From assembly GCF_015680705.1 (NCBI RefSeq), contig NZ_JADNYP010000011.1, forward strand, positions 106,826-170,825: a stretch of 64,000 nucleotides of DNA. Direction: 5' to 3'. Position numbers and translations under genes: made by a program. Source of the DNA: Pseudomonas fulva. Lineage in GTDB: Bacteria > Pseudomonadota > Gammaproteobacteria > Pseudomonadales > Pseudomonadaceae. Of this stretch, positions 9,681-19,504 are shown in pieces (position 1 is the stretch's first letter; each line of letters opens with the position of its first letter). The notes under the pieces were generated by a model. The model did not search any database and was not told the origin of the DNA. It saw only the letters and a list, made by a program, of their open reading frames with translations.

Positions 9681-10216
9681 GAGAGTTTTATACCTTGAGG
9701 TCATGACAGAGCTTGCGAGCCCTGTATAAGTCCATGCATGTACGACTCAGCCATCACGAAAACGCGATCGAAAAGTATACCCGAACGCCATTAGTTGCCG
9801 GCACTTGGTATGTTCGCCTGGTCACGTCATGGCGTGTCGAGCCTGCTATGAACGAGTGCTACCAGAAATATAGCGTGCGGGCGTGCAGCCGAGGTGTCGA
9901 TAATTCTGGTGCAATTGGCAGACTGATCCGATATTCGATAGCAACGCCTGCCATAGAGTGGCACCGGGTACTTCCGACCCATGCAGGCGGGTTAGGTTCC
10001 GGTCTTGCTGGCGTTTAGTCAGCATCGTGCTGGCAAGCTGAGCTGCCATGCCTCAAGACGTTTGATGGAGGGCAGCAGGGGTGAAGTCCTGAGGCTGCAT
10101 GAAGGCTCTGGTCATGGATAGCGCAGGGCAGGATGGGGCCGCTCATCAGGCCCGAAATGACGCGCTCAAGCCGGCGAAGGCGCCTGAAAGTCCAGGCGCG
10201 TCCCCACCAGCCACAT
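9681..10216. other. 536-base non-coding gap between two minus-strand operons
   Basis: I see no convincing gene. Short open frames on both strands lack family features and ribosome sites. It holds the putative rml promoter. Near 10180-10199 there is a 7-bp perfect stem (GCGCCTG/CAGGCGC, 6-base loop) just past the end of the next operon, which could be its terminator although no T-run follows. The patchy composition suggests decayed sequence. Confidence 0.45.
9774..9779 (-). promoter_or_regulatory. Candidate -10 box for the rmlBDA operon
   Basis: On the minus strand the sequence reads TATACT, about 95 bases before the rmlB start. No good -35 hexamer lies at the right distance, so this is a weak sigma-70 candidate supported mainly by position. 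Confidence 0.25.
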
Positions 10217-11359
10217 TCAAGCGCGTGGCAGGCTCTGCCTAATTTCCTCCAGACGGGTTCGATAGCGCAATCCGGTGTAGCGGTAGCTGAAATAGCTTTG
10301 CATATGCAGCTGCGCTTTCTTGCCCAGCGTTCGGCCCATTGCCGGGTCATCCACCAGTTGCAGCATGTAGGCCACCGCCTGGTCGCCGTCCGGGTCGGCC
10401 CACTGCTGATCCTCATGGTGAGGGTATTCGCCCTCCAGCACCGGGATCAGCCGGTAGTCCACCGGCAGGCTGGTGTCCGCCGTCATGAAGTCCATGTTTC
10501 CCGAATATGCCGTGGCGATCACCGGCTTGCCCAGCGCCATCGCTTCGGCCACGCCGAAGCCGTAGCCTTCGGAACGGTGCAGCGACACGAAGCAATCACT
10601 GCAGCGCAGCAGGTTCTTCACCTCGGTGCTGCTCATGGTCCGCTCCAGCAGCGTGGTGCGGCCAGGCAGCGCCTGCACCTCGGCCTGCAGCTCGGCGAAG
10701 GCTTGCGGGTACATGTCGACACCGTTCACCTTGATCACCAGGTGCGCGCGCGCGTAGGGCCGCTTGGCGAGCAGCTGCCTGAAGGCTTCGAGCACACCAC
10801 GGGGGTTCTTGCGGGCGGAGTACGAACGCAAGTCATAGAAGAACAGGAACACATAGTCCGCTTCAGGCAGGCCGAAGTAACGACGGCCGAAGAAAGTCTC
10901 CAGGTGGATCTCGGTCGCCAGCGGCATGTGTACCACAGGCTTGCTGCACGCTTGCTCGAGGGCCTCCTTGACGAAGCGCGAGGCAGCCCAGATTTCATCG
11001 AAACGATCCAGTTGCGTCGCCCACTCCCGCGGATAGCGAGGCAGTTCCCACAGCGGATAGATGATGTTGTAACCCTGCCACGGCCGGGTCTGGCCGAGAT
11101 GCTCCAATGCATGCTCTACCTCGTTGCCATTGATATGGAAGAGGTTGATCGGTGCGGGTTCTTCCACCAGCGCCGCGCCGAATTCGGCGCTTTCGGCCTC
11201 GCTGGCCGGCACGAACTTGTAGATGTCGTGAAGCTTTGGCGGGGCGTAGACGGCCCTGAGCGAGCGGAACGTGGCACGTATGTGTTCGCCCATGCCGATC
11301 GGTGCGAAGGGGTGGCCTACCAGGCATAGGTCGCCGCTGTCGTTGAGGATATGAGTCAT
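10217..11359 (-). CDS. GT4-type glycosyltransferase
   Basis: A 380-residue GT-B transferase of the group 1 type. Visible features are an N-terminal GHPFAPIGMGEH segment, HMPLATE, and a C-terminal donor-binding region containing CFVSLHRSEGYGFGVAEAMALGKPVIATAYSGN. The SEGYGFGVAEAMALGKPV stretch is the family's E-x7-E signature. It is the last gene of the long minus-strand operon, starting 14 bases after its neighbour's stop. Donor and linkage cannot be read from sequence. Confidence 0.87.
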   Translation of the reverse strand: MTHILNDSGDLCLVGHPFAPIGMGEHIRATFRSLRAVYAPPKLHDIYKFVPASEAESAEFGAALVEEPAPINLFHINGNEVEHALEHLGQTRPWQGYNIIYPLWELPRYPREWATQLDRFDEIWAASRFVKEALEQACSKPVVHMPLATEIHLETFFGRRYFGLPEADYVFLFFYDLRSYSARKNPRGVLEAFRQLLAKRPYARAHLVIKVNGVDMYPQAFAELQAEVQALPGRTTLLERTMSSTEVKNLLRCSDCFVSLHRSEGYGFGVAEAMALGKPVIATAYSGNMDFMTADTSLPVDYRLIPVLEGEYPHHEDQQWADPDGDQAVAYMLQLVDDPAMGRTLGKKAQLHMQSYFSYRYTGLRYRTRLEEIRQSLPRA

Positions 11360-11373
11360 CGAATATCAGCCAC

Positions 11374-13488
11374 TCAGGTTTTCTTCAGCAGACGCGAGGC
11401 GTCCAGTGCGTTGCGCACAGCTTCGAGGTAGGTGTGACCAAAGCGCCGATCGGGTTCCAGGTAGGCGCCTTCGGCCCATTCGTTCCACGCATTGATGAAC
11501 ACCAGGCGCTCGTCGCCGAAGTGTTGCTCACGGGTTTCGGCAATCGCCTCCTCGAGCCAGGCCTGGAAGGCCCCTGGTGTCGAATGTTCGAAGCAATTGC
11601 CTGCCTCCTGGCGCCGCGCCGTGTTGTCCCAGCCAGGCATGACGCCCTTGAAGCGCGTATAGCCGGGCGCGGGGCGCGAGGCATAGCTCACCGCCAGCTC
11701 GCGGTAGTCCGCCGAATGGCCGGAGAAACCAGGCTTGAGCAGCTCGCCCGTGGGCGGCTTGGGCTTGACCAGGCCACCTGGAGGGAATTCGATGGTCGCA
11801 TCGCAGCCGTACAAGGAGGGGTGAGAGCCCGACTTGGCCAGCTCGAACGACTCGACCATCGCAATGTAGATTTCCCCCACGCCCCGTTCGCGGCAGACTT
11901 CGCGCCAGCGAGCGGCGGTCTTGACGAAGTCGGGGAACAGGGTTGGCCGGTAGATGACCAGCAAGGGTCTCTCATCGATCCTGATGTAGCGGTCATCCTT
12001 GAAATAGCGGATCAGGTCCTCGATCACCGCCATGTCGTCTTCGTCGCTATGCGCCTGGGCGATCAGCACTTCCTTTTCCAGGCCGTCCCAACGACGTGTC
12101 CAGTTTTCGTTCGCCCAGCACAGGCAGAACGGGATGTCGGGCCTGTCGCTTTGCAGCAACTGCTCGATGGGGCGCTCCAGCAGACGCTTGCCACCGAACC
12201 AGTAGTAGTAGAAGCAGAAACCGTGGACGCCATAGCGTTGCGCCAGGTCGGCCTGCTCTTGCAGCACTTCGAGCAGGCGCAAGTCATAGTAGCCGAGGTC
12301 GGCGGGGAGCCTCGGCTGGTAGTGGCCGACGAAATTGGGCTCAGCCTTGCTGACGTTGGCCCACTCGGTAAAGCCTTTGCCCCACCATAGGTCGTTCTCC
12401 GGGACCGGATGGAACTGAGGCAGGAAGAAAGCGATCAGGCGGGGGTCGAAGTGCCGTTCGATGGTTGCCGCCCACTTCCTGTTCAGCGTGCTGACGTTCT
12501 TCGCGATGCTGGCCATCTTGAAGTCGTTACCGGCCGCGGCGGTGGTCTTGGACAGGTGGTGAATGACCGTGGCGTGCGGATTGTAGTAGACCTCGTGGCC
12601 CTCGGCGCGAATGGTCAGGCACAGGTCGCTGTCTTCGCAGTAGCAGGGCAGGAACTCTTCGGAGAAGCCGCCGATGCGCTTGAGCAAGGCGGTAGGGGCG
12701 AGCAGGCACGCACCAGACACATAGTCGACCCGCCGGGTGTAGTTGAAGCGCGGCTCGTTCGGGTTCTCGGCGAAACCGATCATGGTCGAAACGCCATCGG
12801 GCGCCAATGCAGCGCCAGCCTCTTGCAGATGGCCGCTGGGGTAGACGAACTTGGGCCCGACGGCACCGACGTTCTCGAACTCGACGAAGGTGTCCAGCAA
12901 CGCCTCGAGCCAGCCAGCGGTGACCTGGACGTCATTGTTGAGATAGACCGTGAATGCCCCGTTGACGTGGGCCATGGCGCGGTTGCAGTTGCGCAGGAAG
13001 CCGAGGTTCTGTTCGCCGCGCAGGTAGCGAAGGTTGGCAATGGGCTCGAGCAACGCCTGGGTGTCATCAGTGGAGGCGTCATCCGCGATGATGATTTCCA
13101 CATCCAGTTCCGGCGACAGGTGTCGCTGGATGGAAGCCAGGCACTCGAGCGTTAGCTTCACGTTGTTGAACACGGGGATGAGGATGGATACCAGCGGCAG
13201 GGCGCCTGGGGCTTGGAACTGCAACTTGGCAGCCTGAGCCGGCAAGTCGGCTGGATCGAAATCCAGTACGTCGAGGGCTGCGACAGGGTTTCGGGCGCGA
13301 TGCGCCGATTTCGCCTGGGCGATGTGTTCCTTGACTGCGGGATAATCCTGCCATTCCCAAGTGCCGTCGGCAGTGGCAAGTTGTGTCGCTGCAAGTAGAG
13401 GCAGAGGAGACATCGACTCAGCAGCCGCATGAGTCTGAGTTTCGCCAGTTGCGATTTTCTGCGGTGACGAGTCGTGATGATGGGTCAT
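11374..13488 (-). CDS. GT2 glycosyltransferase fused to a WbsX-like (GH99-like) domain
   Basis: A 704-residue two-domain enzyme. Residues about 95-330 are GT2 (LVSILIPVFNNVKLTLE, EIIIADDASTDDT, VYLNNDVQVTAGW, YCEDSDLCLT). Residues about 345-700 match the WbsX type (RLIAFFLPQFHPVPENDLWW, GKGFTEWANVSKA, GFCFYYYWF, CWANENWTRRWDG, FINAWNEWAEGAYLEPD). WbsX domains occur in O-antigen and capsule loci and are related to GH99-type folds; their exact reaction is poorly defined. The start overlaps the upstream stop by four bases (ATGA). It probably adds two residues, or adds one and remodels it (inference). Confidence 0.88.
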   Translation of the reverse strand: MTHHHDSSPQKIATGETQTHAAAESMSPLPLLAATQLATADGTWEWQDYPAVKEHIAQAKSAHRARNPVAALDVLDFDPADLPAQAAKLQFQAPGALPLVSILIPVFNNVKLTLECLASIQRHLSPELDVEIIIADDASTDDTQALLEPIANLRYLRGEQNLGFLRNCNRAMAHVNGAFTVYLNNDVQVTAGWLEALLDTFVEFENVGAVGPKFVYPSGHLQEAGAALAPDGVSTMIGFAENPNEPRFNYTRRVDYVSGACLLAPTALLKRIGGFSEEFLPCYCEDSDLCLTIRAEGHEVYYNPHATVIHHLSKTTAAAGNDFKMASIAKNVSTLNRKWAATIERHFDPRLIAFFLPQFHPVPENDLWWGKGFTEWANVSKAEPNFVGHYQPRLPADLGYYDLRLLEVLQEQADLAQRYGVHGFCFYYYWFGGKRLLERPIEQLLQSDRPDIPFCLCWANENWTRRWDGLEKEVLIAQAHSDEDDMAVIEDLIRYFKDDRYIRIDERPLLVIYRPTLFPDFVKTAARWREVCRERGVGEIYIAMVESFELAKSGSHPSLYGCDATIEFPPGGLVKPKPPTGELLKPGFSGHSADYRELAVSYASRPAPGYTRFKGVMPGWDNTARRQEAGNCFEHSTPGAFQAWLEEAIAETREQHFGDERLVFINAWNEWAEGAYLEPDRRFGHTYLEAVRNALDASRLLKKT

Positions 13489-16400
13489 TGCACGACTCCT
13501 TCCAGCAGCTGACGTTCACCGGAGGAAACTTGCAGCGAACGGTCGAGTATCGACTCATAGGCTTGACCCAACTGCTGGCACAGGCGCTTCAAGTTATATT
13601 GCTTGGCACGTTTGCGACCTGCAGCACCTACCGTACGAATCTTCTTCGGGTTACGGCAGAACTGGCGCAGCCTGTTTGCGACGGCTTTGGTATCACCATG
13701 CTCGAACGTAAAGCCGGTGATGCCCTCTTCGATGAGCTCAGGCAATGCGCCCCACCGGTAAGCCAGCACCGGGCGGCTGGCTGCCATTCCCTCGAGCACG
13801 GTGCGACCGAACGTTTCCTGACAATGGGAAAGATTGAGCACGATGTTGGTCTGGGCCAACGCAGCTTGCGGGCTGGCTGCGTAAGGCAGGATGGAGAAGT
13901 TGGCTGGCAGCCGGCCGTCAGCCTCCAGCCTACGCAAGGCTGCGACGCAGGGCGTTTCGGGACCAATCAGCAACAGCTGCAGATTGGGAATGTCGGCAGC
14001 CGTATCGCAAGCCAGCTGCAGCAGGTCTTGCACACCCTTTTTAGGTTGGTTGCTGCTGATCAATGCTGCAGTGATGCGTTTGTGATCCACCGAATTGGGC
14101 AAATCAAACGCTTTCAGATCGACGATGTTTCCAACTACATGAGTAGCCCCTGGCTTGGAAAGATAGCGTGCCGTGAAGGCCGAATTGGCCAAGACGTGAT
14201 CGGCACGTTCCAGCGCCTCGGTTACGATCTGGTCTGCCGGTAGTCCGATCGAAGCGCATAGATCGGCGTCCTGGGCGGGCGACTCGTGAGCATGGAGAAC
14301 TGCCGGCACCTGTGCCAAGCGTGCGGCAACCAGCGGCTCGCGTAGCATCAGGGTATTGGCTTGTACCAAATCGACCGAATGCGTACGGATCAGTGCAGAG
14401 AAGCGTTCGACCGCTATCGAGCAGGGCACTGTGTCGGCGCGCCACAGCAGGGTTGGAATACAGGCGACCAGCAGCGCACGAGCCCGTAACTCTTCAAGAT
14501 AAAGCGGGTTGGCAACACTCGGTACGCTGACGATTGCGTTCAGCTCCATCGCAACACAGGCATCCAGCACATCCAACAGACTAAGTTCTGCGCCGAACAG
14601 CTGCGGATTGGCAGCATGAGCACAAAGCAGCACTGTTGGCCGCCCTGGGCGGTGTTGCTGGCGACCAGCGAAGGTGGGATGGCTAGGGTCGTGGCCCGCT
14701 TGGCGCCCTACCTGTTCGTAATGCAGCAAAGCTGGCAGGCCACTTTCACGCGCCTCGACACTTTGCTCCAAGTACCAAGGCGTATTGAAGTCGGGGCCTG
14801 GTTCACGGCCTTCAGCATGACCATGGGTAAGGTAATGCTGCCACGGGTCGACATCAGCGCCTTGCAGGTCTGGGTTACGTTGCAGATACCACTCTGCATC
14901 GAACAGGGCCGGCAGCACAGAGTCGGCTGGCTCCGACGGAGCACCGTGTGCCTCAAACGGTTGCGCAGAAGCCGCGTCCGAATGCTGCGACAAGGCTTGA
15001 AGCGGTTCAGGTGTCTCGGTGCTGACTGGACCTTGACCCTGTACGATGGAGATTGATAGCAATCTTGCTTCGCGGATCGAATCGATTACCTGACAGTCCT
15101 GCAATCCCTGGATGCCAGGAACCAAGTCCAACGGGTAGGCAAGCAGGTGACGACCCACGACCAGCACTCGAGGAACCGTTAGCTGCTGCTCTGCAAGCAC
15201 CACGTCCACTGCTCCGCTGACAGCCCGACGGAGGATGGCATCACCAACCGGGGACGGGCGTTGGTAGTCTGGCCAGTGCAACAAGGCGATTCGCTTGCCA
15301 TGCTTTTGCAAACGGTCAAGTACGAAAAGCAGCGTCTTGGCCGTGCGTGCGCCTTCACTGAGGTCACTGATCAACAGCCAGTCATAGTTGGTTTCGACAT
15401 CGGCGGCATGCAGCATAGGTGCTGGCGCCGGAAAGGCTCGAGTGGCAGAGCCCGTAGACAATCGCAGGCCGGCTGCATCCTCTGTCATCGCGTGCCAGGT
15501 ATCGGCCAGCGCACTGTAGAGTTGACGCAGGCCGAAGAATGTCGAGCGTACGTGCGTACCGGAGGCCATGGTCAGTGATTGCGGCAGGTGCCTGGCAATG
15601 ACCAGGGGGACACCAGGGCAAACATGAAGTAGCGCGTCGGTGCCGTGGCAGCGTAGCAGCCGCTGACGCAGCTCGTGGTCAGCCGCGACACGCACTTCGT
15701 CCCAACCGCCAAGGTCCCGTACTGCTTCGCGTCGCACCATGATGGTGGAAACGCTCGGTTCGATCAGACTACTCTCGATACGCCAGTTTTGGAAATGCAG
15801 CTGGGTGTCGGACCTGACCCAGTCGGCCAGCGTACCGACCAAGTTCGAGTTTTCCAGTAGCGGAGCGACCATCAGCTCCAGGCGCTGAGGATGAGACCAG
15901 TCGTCACTGTCGTGGTTGATCAGGAACGTACCGGTGGCGTGCTCCAGCGCAGTGTTGCGTGCAGCGTAGGCACCACGGTTGACCGGTTGTTGCAGCAGGA
16001 GAACGCGTTTGTCCTCGCGGGCGAGCGCTGATACGCGCTCGACCGTGGCGTCTGTACTGCAGTCATCGACTACCAGGATTTCCAGGTTGCTCCAACTTTG
16101 GGCGAGCAGGCTGCGCAGAGCCGTTTCGATGAATGCCTCGGCGTTGAATGCCGGCATGATAACGCTGATCTTCGGTTGCGCCTTAGGCAGGATCTGCGCT
16201 GCACAGGTTGCCTGAAGATTATCAAGGGTGAGCGCCGCTTCGGCATTGCAAAGACCGACCGGTGCCAGGTCGGCCGTCGCTAGCGCACGATTGACCCAAA
16301 ACAAACGTTGCGAGGCTTGCGAGTGATGTTCTTCGTCACCCGTGTCAAGCCCGACGTTTGCCGCTGCCAGGTATAGATCGGGATCGGCACCTTTGTCTGC

Positions 16401-16850
16401 GATAGCTTTGCCAATGCAGTCCTGAGCTAGCGACTGTTGACCGTTGCGAAAAAGCACTTCGGCCCGGAGCAAGGTCGGACCCAGATTTCCAACATAGGGT
16501 GGCAGAGGCTGAGCGAGAGCATCCAGGTATGCCAATGCATCTGGCCACTGCAACGCACTGGCGTACCAGCGGACCAGTGCCCAAGAAGCATAAGCGTATT
16601 CTTCACTGTCCTCGGTCTGCTTCTGCCAGGCGCTGAGCTCGGGCAGAGCCAGCCGGGTGAAGCCACCCCATAACGCCGACTCAAGACGATAAGCTTTCAG
16701 GTAGCGGGGGAGGCGACCCTCAGCGAGGCCATGCTGCTCATAATGCTGTTGCGCATCTGCTCCAGCGATGGCTACATCCGGATAAGTCGCCAAGTACCAC
16801 TGGGCATCGACAACGCTTGTATACGGGGCTACCGACTTGAACTCAGACAT
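13485..16850 (-). CDS. Large bifunctional GT2-GT4 glycosyltransferase
   Basis: 1121 residues with two catalytic modules. Residues 16-50 carry a short motif (DAQWYLATYPDV, HYEQHGLAEGR) repeated near 665-700 (DAEWYLQRNPDL, HYLTHGHAEGREP). Such WYL-NPDV/HGxxEGR units are common linkers in giant bacterial glycosyltransferases. GT2 lies at about 226-470 (KISVIMPAFNAEAF, LVVDDCSTDATV, INHDSDDW). A GT-B domain of GT4 type occupies about 735-1121 (VLLCAHAANPQLFGAE, VLAYRWGALPELIEEG, ETFGRTVLEGMAASRPV). It overlaps the upstream coiled-coil gene by 8 bases and the downstream gene by 4, so expression is coupled. Confidence 0.86.
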   Translation of the reverse strand: MSEFKSVAPYTSVVDAQWYLATYPDVAIAGADAQQHYEQHGLAEGRLPRYLKAYRLESALWGGFTRLALPELSAWQKQTEDSEEYAYASWALVRWYASALQWPDALAYLDALAQPLPPYVGNLGPTLLRAEVLFRNGQQSLAQDCIGKAIADKGADPDLYLAAANVGLDTGDEEHHSQASQRLFWVNRALATADLAPVGLCNAEAALTLDNLQATCAAQILPKAQPKISVIMPAFNAEAFIETALRSLLAQSWSNLEILVVDDCSTDATVERVSALAREDKRVLLLQQPVNRGAYAARNTALEHATGTFLINHDSDDWSHPQRLELMVAPLLENSNLVGTLADWVRSDTQLHFQNWRIESSLIEPSVSTIMVRREAVRDLGGWDEVRVAADHELRQRLLRCHGTDALLHVCPGVPLVIARHLPQSLTMASGTHVRSTFFGLRQLYSALADTWHAMTEDAAGLRLSTGSATRAFPAPAPMLHAADVETNYDWLLISDLSEGARTAKTLLFVLDRLQKHGKRIALLHWPDYQRPSPVGDAILRRAVSGAVDVVLAEQQLTVPRVLVVGRHLLAYPLDLVPGIQGLQDCQVIDSIREARLLSISIVQGQGPVSTETPEPLQALSQHSDAASAQPFEAHGAPSEPADSVLPALFDAEWYLQRNPDLQGADVDPWQHYLTHGHAEGREPGPDFNTPWYLEQSVEARESGLPALLHYEQVGRQAGHDPSHPTFAGRQQHRPGRPTVLLCAHAANPQLFGAELSLLDVLDACVAMELNAIVSVPSVANPLYLEELRARALLVACIPTLLWRADTVPCSIAVERFSALIRTHSVDLVQANTLMLREPLVAARLAQVPAVLHAHESPAQDADLCASIGLPADQIVTEALERADHVLANSAFTARYLSKPGATHVVGNIVDLKAFDLPNSVDHKRITAALISSNQPKKGVQDLLQLACDTAADIPNLQLLLIGPETPCVAALRRLEADGRLPANFSILPYAASPQAALAQTNIVLNLSHCQETFGRTVLEGMAASRPVLAYRWGALPELIEEGITGFTFEHGDTKAVANRLRQFCRNPKKIRTVGAAGRKRAKQYNLKRLCQQLGQAYESILDRSLQVSSGERQLLEGVVQ

Positions 16851-18024
16851 GGGCAGCCACTCGGCTGATCACTTTGCGAGCACGATGCAGCGTATGGTTG
16901 GATTGATCCATGGCTGCAAGGATTTCTCGGTTAGCCAGGTAATAGTTTTCCAGCTCTTCTTGTACGAGATGCAGTTGGGAAAGGAGAAGCTCGTTTTCTT
17001 CTTCGAAGGCCTTGGTACTGGCCGCAGCCGTAGCCAAATCCGCGCTGGACTTTTTCTGCGCGGCAAGTGCTAGGTCTAGCTCCTTTTTCAGCTTGGCGTA
17101 TTTTTCATCGAGGGCTACGCTCTCCAAGTGGCGCTTTTCCAACTCTTCTTGTACTTCGTGCAACTGAGCGAGCAACATTTCGTTTTCCGCGACTAGCGAT
17201 TTCGAGCCTACTTCGGCCTGCGCCGGCTGTTGTTCGCTCGCGAGAGCGTGGGCCAGCTGTTGCTTCAGCGCAGCTAGCTGATCCTTGAGTGACTGATTTT
17301 CCGCATCTCGCTCCGCCAGCGTTTCCTGCGCCAGACGCAGCTGCGCCAGCACCTGCTCGCGGTCGCCTTGGGAATTCTGTTGCATTGTCCGTATCGGTTC
17401 GGCTTCGTGACGCAGGCTAGAAATGATTCTCTCCCGTTCATGGAGCTGCAGCTGAGTATTGGGAAGCTGCCGGCCAGCATGAATCAAATCCAGCAGTTCG
17501 ACAAAGCCCGCATTGGTTGCCAACGCACGATTGGATCGGAACTCCGGCTCGCCGTTTGGCAGCCAGGCTGCAGCTTCAAGTGCTTCGTACAGTGTCCAGC
17601 ATTCAGGAGCCATTTGCTCGAACAGACCGGCCAGGGTTGCAGCCAACGGATCGGAAGATATGGGCAGTGGCTCATCGCGATAGGCCAGGCCTAGGCGTTC
17701 AAAAAGCGCCTGTGCGGGAACTCTGTCTATGTTCACCAGAACGAGGCGCTGGCGCAGCGTACGACGCAATTGCAGAACCGCACGCTGCTCTGCCTGCCAT
17801 CGTTGCAGCGCAGTGGCGACATCGACGGCTTCGCCATCAGCCAACCAGGCCCAAGGCGCGCGGTAGAACCACACCCGTTGGCGTGCTGCGCCAACGCCGG
17901 TGAGGTCAACGTCAGCCATGAACTGCGCAGCAGGTTTCCATTCGATCGAGAAAGCGTCGTCAAAAGAGGCGCCTACATATGCGCGGCTGGCCTGTTCACT
18001 CAGGCCCGAGAGTAGGGTTTGCAT
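16843..18024 (-). CDS. Coiled-coil protein of the polysaccharide operon
   Basis: About 393 residues, no signal peptide. The N-terminal half (to about 205) is globular and unfamiliar (FSIEWKPAAQFMADVDLTGVG, YRAPWAWLADGE). From about 215 onward it is heptad-rich coiled coil with repeated ENEMLLAQLHEVQEELE and ENELLLSQLHLVQEELE blocks. Start choice: ATG 18024 has GGAG six bases upstream; an in-frame ATG at 18057 has only a distant AAGGA. It sits between ugd and a giant glycosyltransferase. Coiled coils act as chain-length rulers in some ABC-dependent O-antigen systems (WbdD); a scaffold or ruler role here is inference. Confidence 0.75.
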   Translation of the reverse strand: MQTLLSGLSEQASRAYVGASFDDAFSIEWKPAAQFMADVDLTGVGAARQRVWFYRAPWAWLADGEAVDVATALQRWQAEQRAVLQLRRTLRQRLVLVNIDRVPAQALFERLGLAYRDEPLPISSDPLAATLAGLFEQMAPECWTLYEALEAAAWLPNGEPEFRSNRALATNAGFVELLDLIHAGRQLPNTQLQLHERERIISSLRHEAEPIRTMQQNSQGDREQVLAQLRLAQETLAERDAENQSLKDQLAALKQQLAHALASEQQPAQAEVGSKSLVAENEMLLAQLHEVQEELEKRHLESVALDEKYAKLKKELDLALAAQKKSSADLATAAASTKAFEEENELLLSQLHLVQEELENYYLANREILAAMDQSNHTLHRARKVISRVAAHV

Positions 18025-18065
18025 CGATGTCTCCATAGAATACGGTAGCCATGTCATGGCCGCGC

Positions 18066-19232
18066 TCAGTCCTTACTGTACAGGTCGCGGGTGTAAATTT
18101 TGTCGAGTATATCGCTGATTTCATCGGTAAGCCGATTGGCCACGATGACATCGCAGCTCTCTTTGAACTCTTTCAGATCTGTGACTACCCGGGAATTGAA
18201 AAAAGTTGATACGGTCAGTACGGGCTCGTAAACCACCACCTCCACGCCTTTCGCCTTCAGGCGCTTCATGACGCCCTGAATGGACGAGGTCCGAAAATTA
18301 TCTGAACCGGCCTTCATGATCAGCCGGTAGATTCCTACCCGATGGGGGTGGCGTTTTAGGATGGCTTCGGCGATGAAGTCTTTGCGGATGCGGTTGGAAT
18401 CGACAATCGCCCGAATCAAGGTTTGGGGTATATCGCTATAGTTAGCGAGCAATTGTTTAGTGTCCTTGGGCAAGCAATAACCGCCGTAGCCAAAGGAAGG
18501 ATTGTTGTAATGACTTCCGATACGCGGGTCGAGCCCGACACCTTCGATGATCTGGCGGGTATCTAGACCGTGGCTTTCGGCATAGCTATCAAGCTCGTTG
18601 AAATATGCTACCCGCATAGCAAGGTAGGTATTGGCGAAGAGTTTGACTGCTTCGGCTTCGGTAGCGCCGGTATGTAGCACCGGTACGTCTTTTTTTATTG
18701 CGCTGTTTTGCATCAGTTCGGCAAACAGCCTGGCACCTGCAGTGGCTCCGCCGATGACAATGCGAGAAGGATAAAGATTGTCGTATAGAGCCTGCCCTTC
18801 ACGTAGGAATTCAGGCGAAAAAATGATGTCATCAAAATCGAACTTCTGGCGCATGCGTTCGGTAAAGCCGACCGGCACCGTTGACTTGATCACAATGGTT
18901 GCTGACCGATTGAGCCTACGCACATTTCTGATCACCGATTCAACAGAGCTAGTATCGAAGCGGCCGCTACCAGCGTCATAGTTGGTAGGCGTCGCGATGA
19001 TGATGAAATCCGCATCCGTATAAGCCTCAGCACCATCGAGCGTTGCGCGCAGATTGAGCGGCTTGTTGTCAAGAAAGTCTACCAGCGCCTGATCAACGAT
19101 GGGCGAACGGCGCTGGTTGATGGCGTCGACCTTGACGGGGTCGCAGTCAAGCGTTACAACCTGCGCATGCTGGGCCAGCAAGGCCGCATTGGCCAGGCCC
19201 ACATAGCCCATGCCTACGACTGCAATTTTCAT
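18066..19232 (-). CDS. ugd: UDP-glucose 6-dehydrogenase
   Basis: Oxidises UDP-glucose to UDP-glucuronic acid with two NAD. The 388-residue length matches E. coli Ugd. Rossmann motif [10 protein letters not shown] begins at residue 7, [15 protein letters not shown] and FSPEFLREG follow, and the catalytic Cys is near residue 253 in [14 protein letters not shown] 19232 is preceded by AAGGG; a frame open to 19622 extends upstream without family sequence. Lying among glycosyltransferase genes, it should supply glucuronic acid to the polymer. Confidence 0.96.
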   Translation of the reverse strand: MKIAVVGMGYVGLANAALLAQHAQVVTLDCDPVKVDAINQRRSPIVDQALVDFLDNKPLNLRATLDGAEAYTDADFIIIATPTNYDAGSGRFDTSSVESVIRNVRRLNRSATIVIKSTVPVGFTERMRQKFDFDDIIFSPEFLREGQALYDNLYPSRIVIGGATAGARLFAELMQNSAIKKDVPVLHTGATEAEAVKLFANTYLAMRVAYFNELDSYAESHGLDTRQIIEGVGLDPRIGSHYNNPSFGYGGYCLPKDTKQLLANYSDIPQTLIRAIVDSNRIRKDFIAEAILKRHPHRVGIYRLIMKAGSDNFRTSSIQGVMKRLKAKGVEVVVYEPVLTVSTFFNSRVVTDLKEFKESCDVIVANRLTDEISDILDKIYTRDLYSKD

Positions 19233-19504
19233 GGCTTGTTTACCCTTGCGACAACTTGTGGCAGGCCTCGTAGGCAGGTCGTTTTCATGTTGTGCGTTCC
19301 TTGCGCGCCTTGACGTGTTCAGCAGTATGTGGTGTGTGCAGGTCCATTTTTTCAGCCGACCATAGTCATTGCCAAGGCAGCCCCGGTGCTGTAGCGCATA
19401 TGAATGTACCGTGATCAGCAAGCGTCCACACCGTTTCGGTGGCATGGAATCCAAGCTGCTATAGCCACCAAGCCTGACTGCACGTTGTGCCCAAGTAGCA
19501 TGCG

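Noticed and set aside
9713..10018. 101-codon frame in the gap after rmlB
   Set aside because: No ribosome site, no recognisable motif, and mixed composition.
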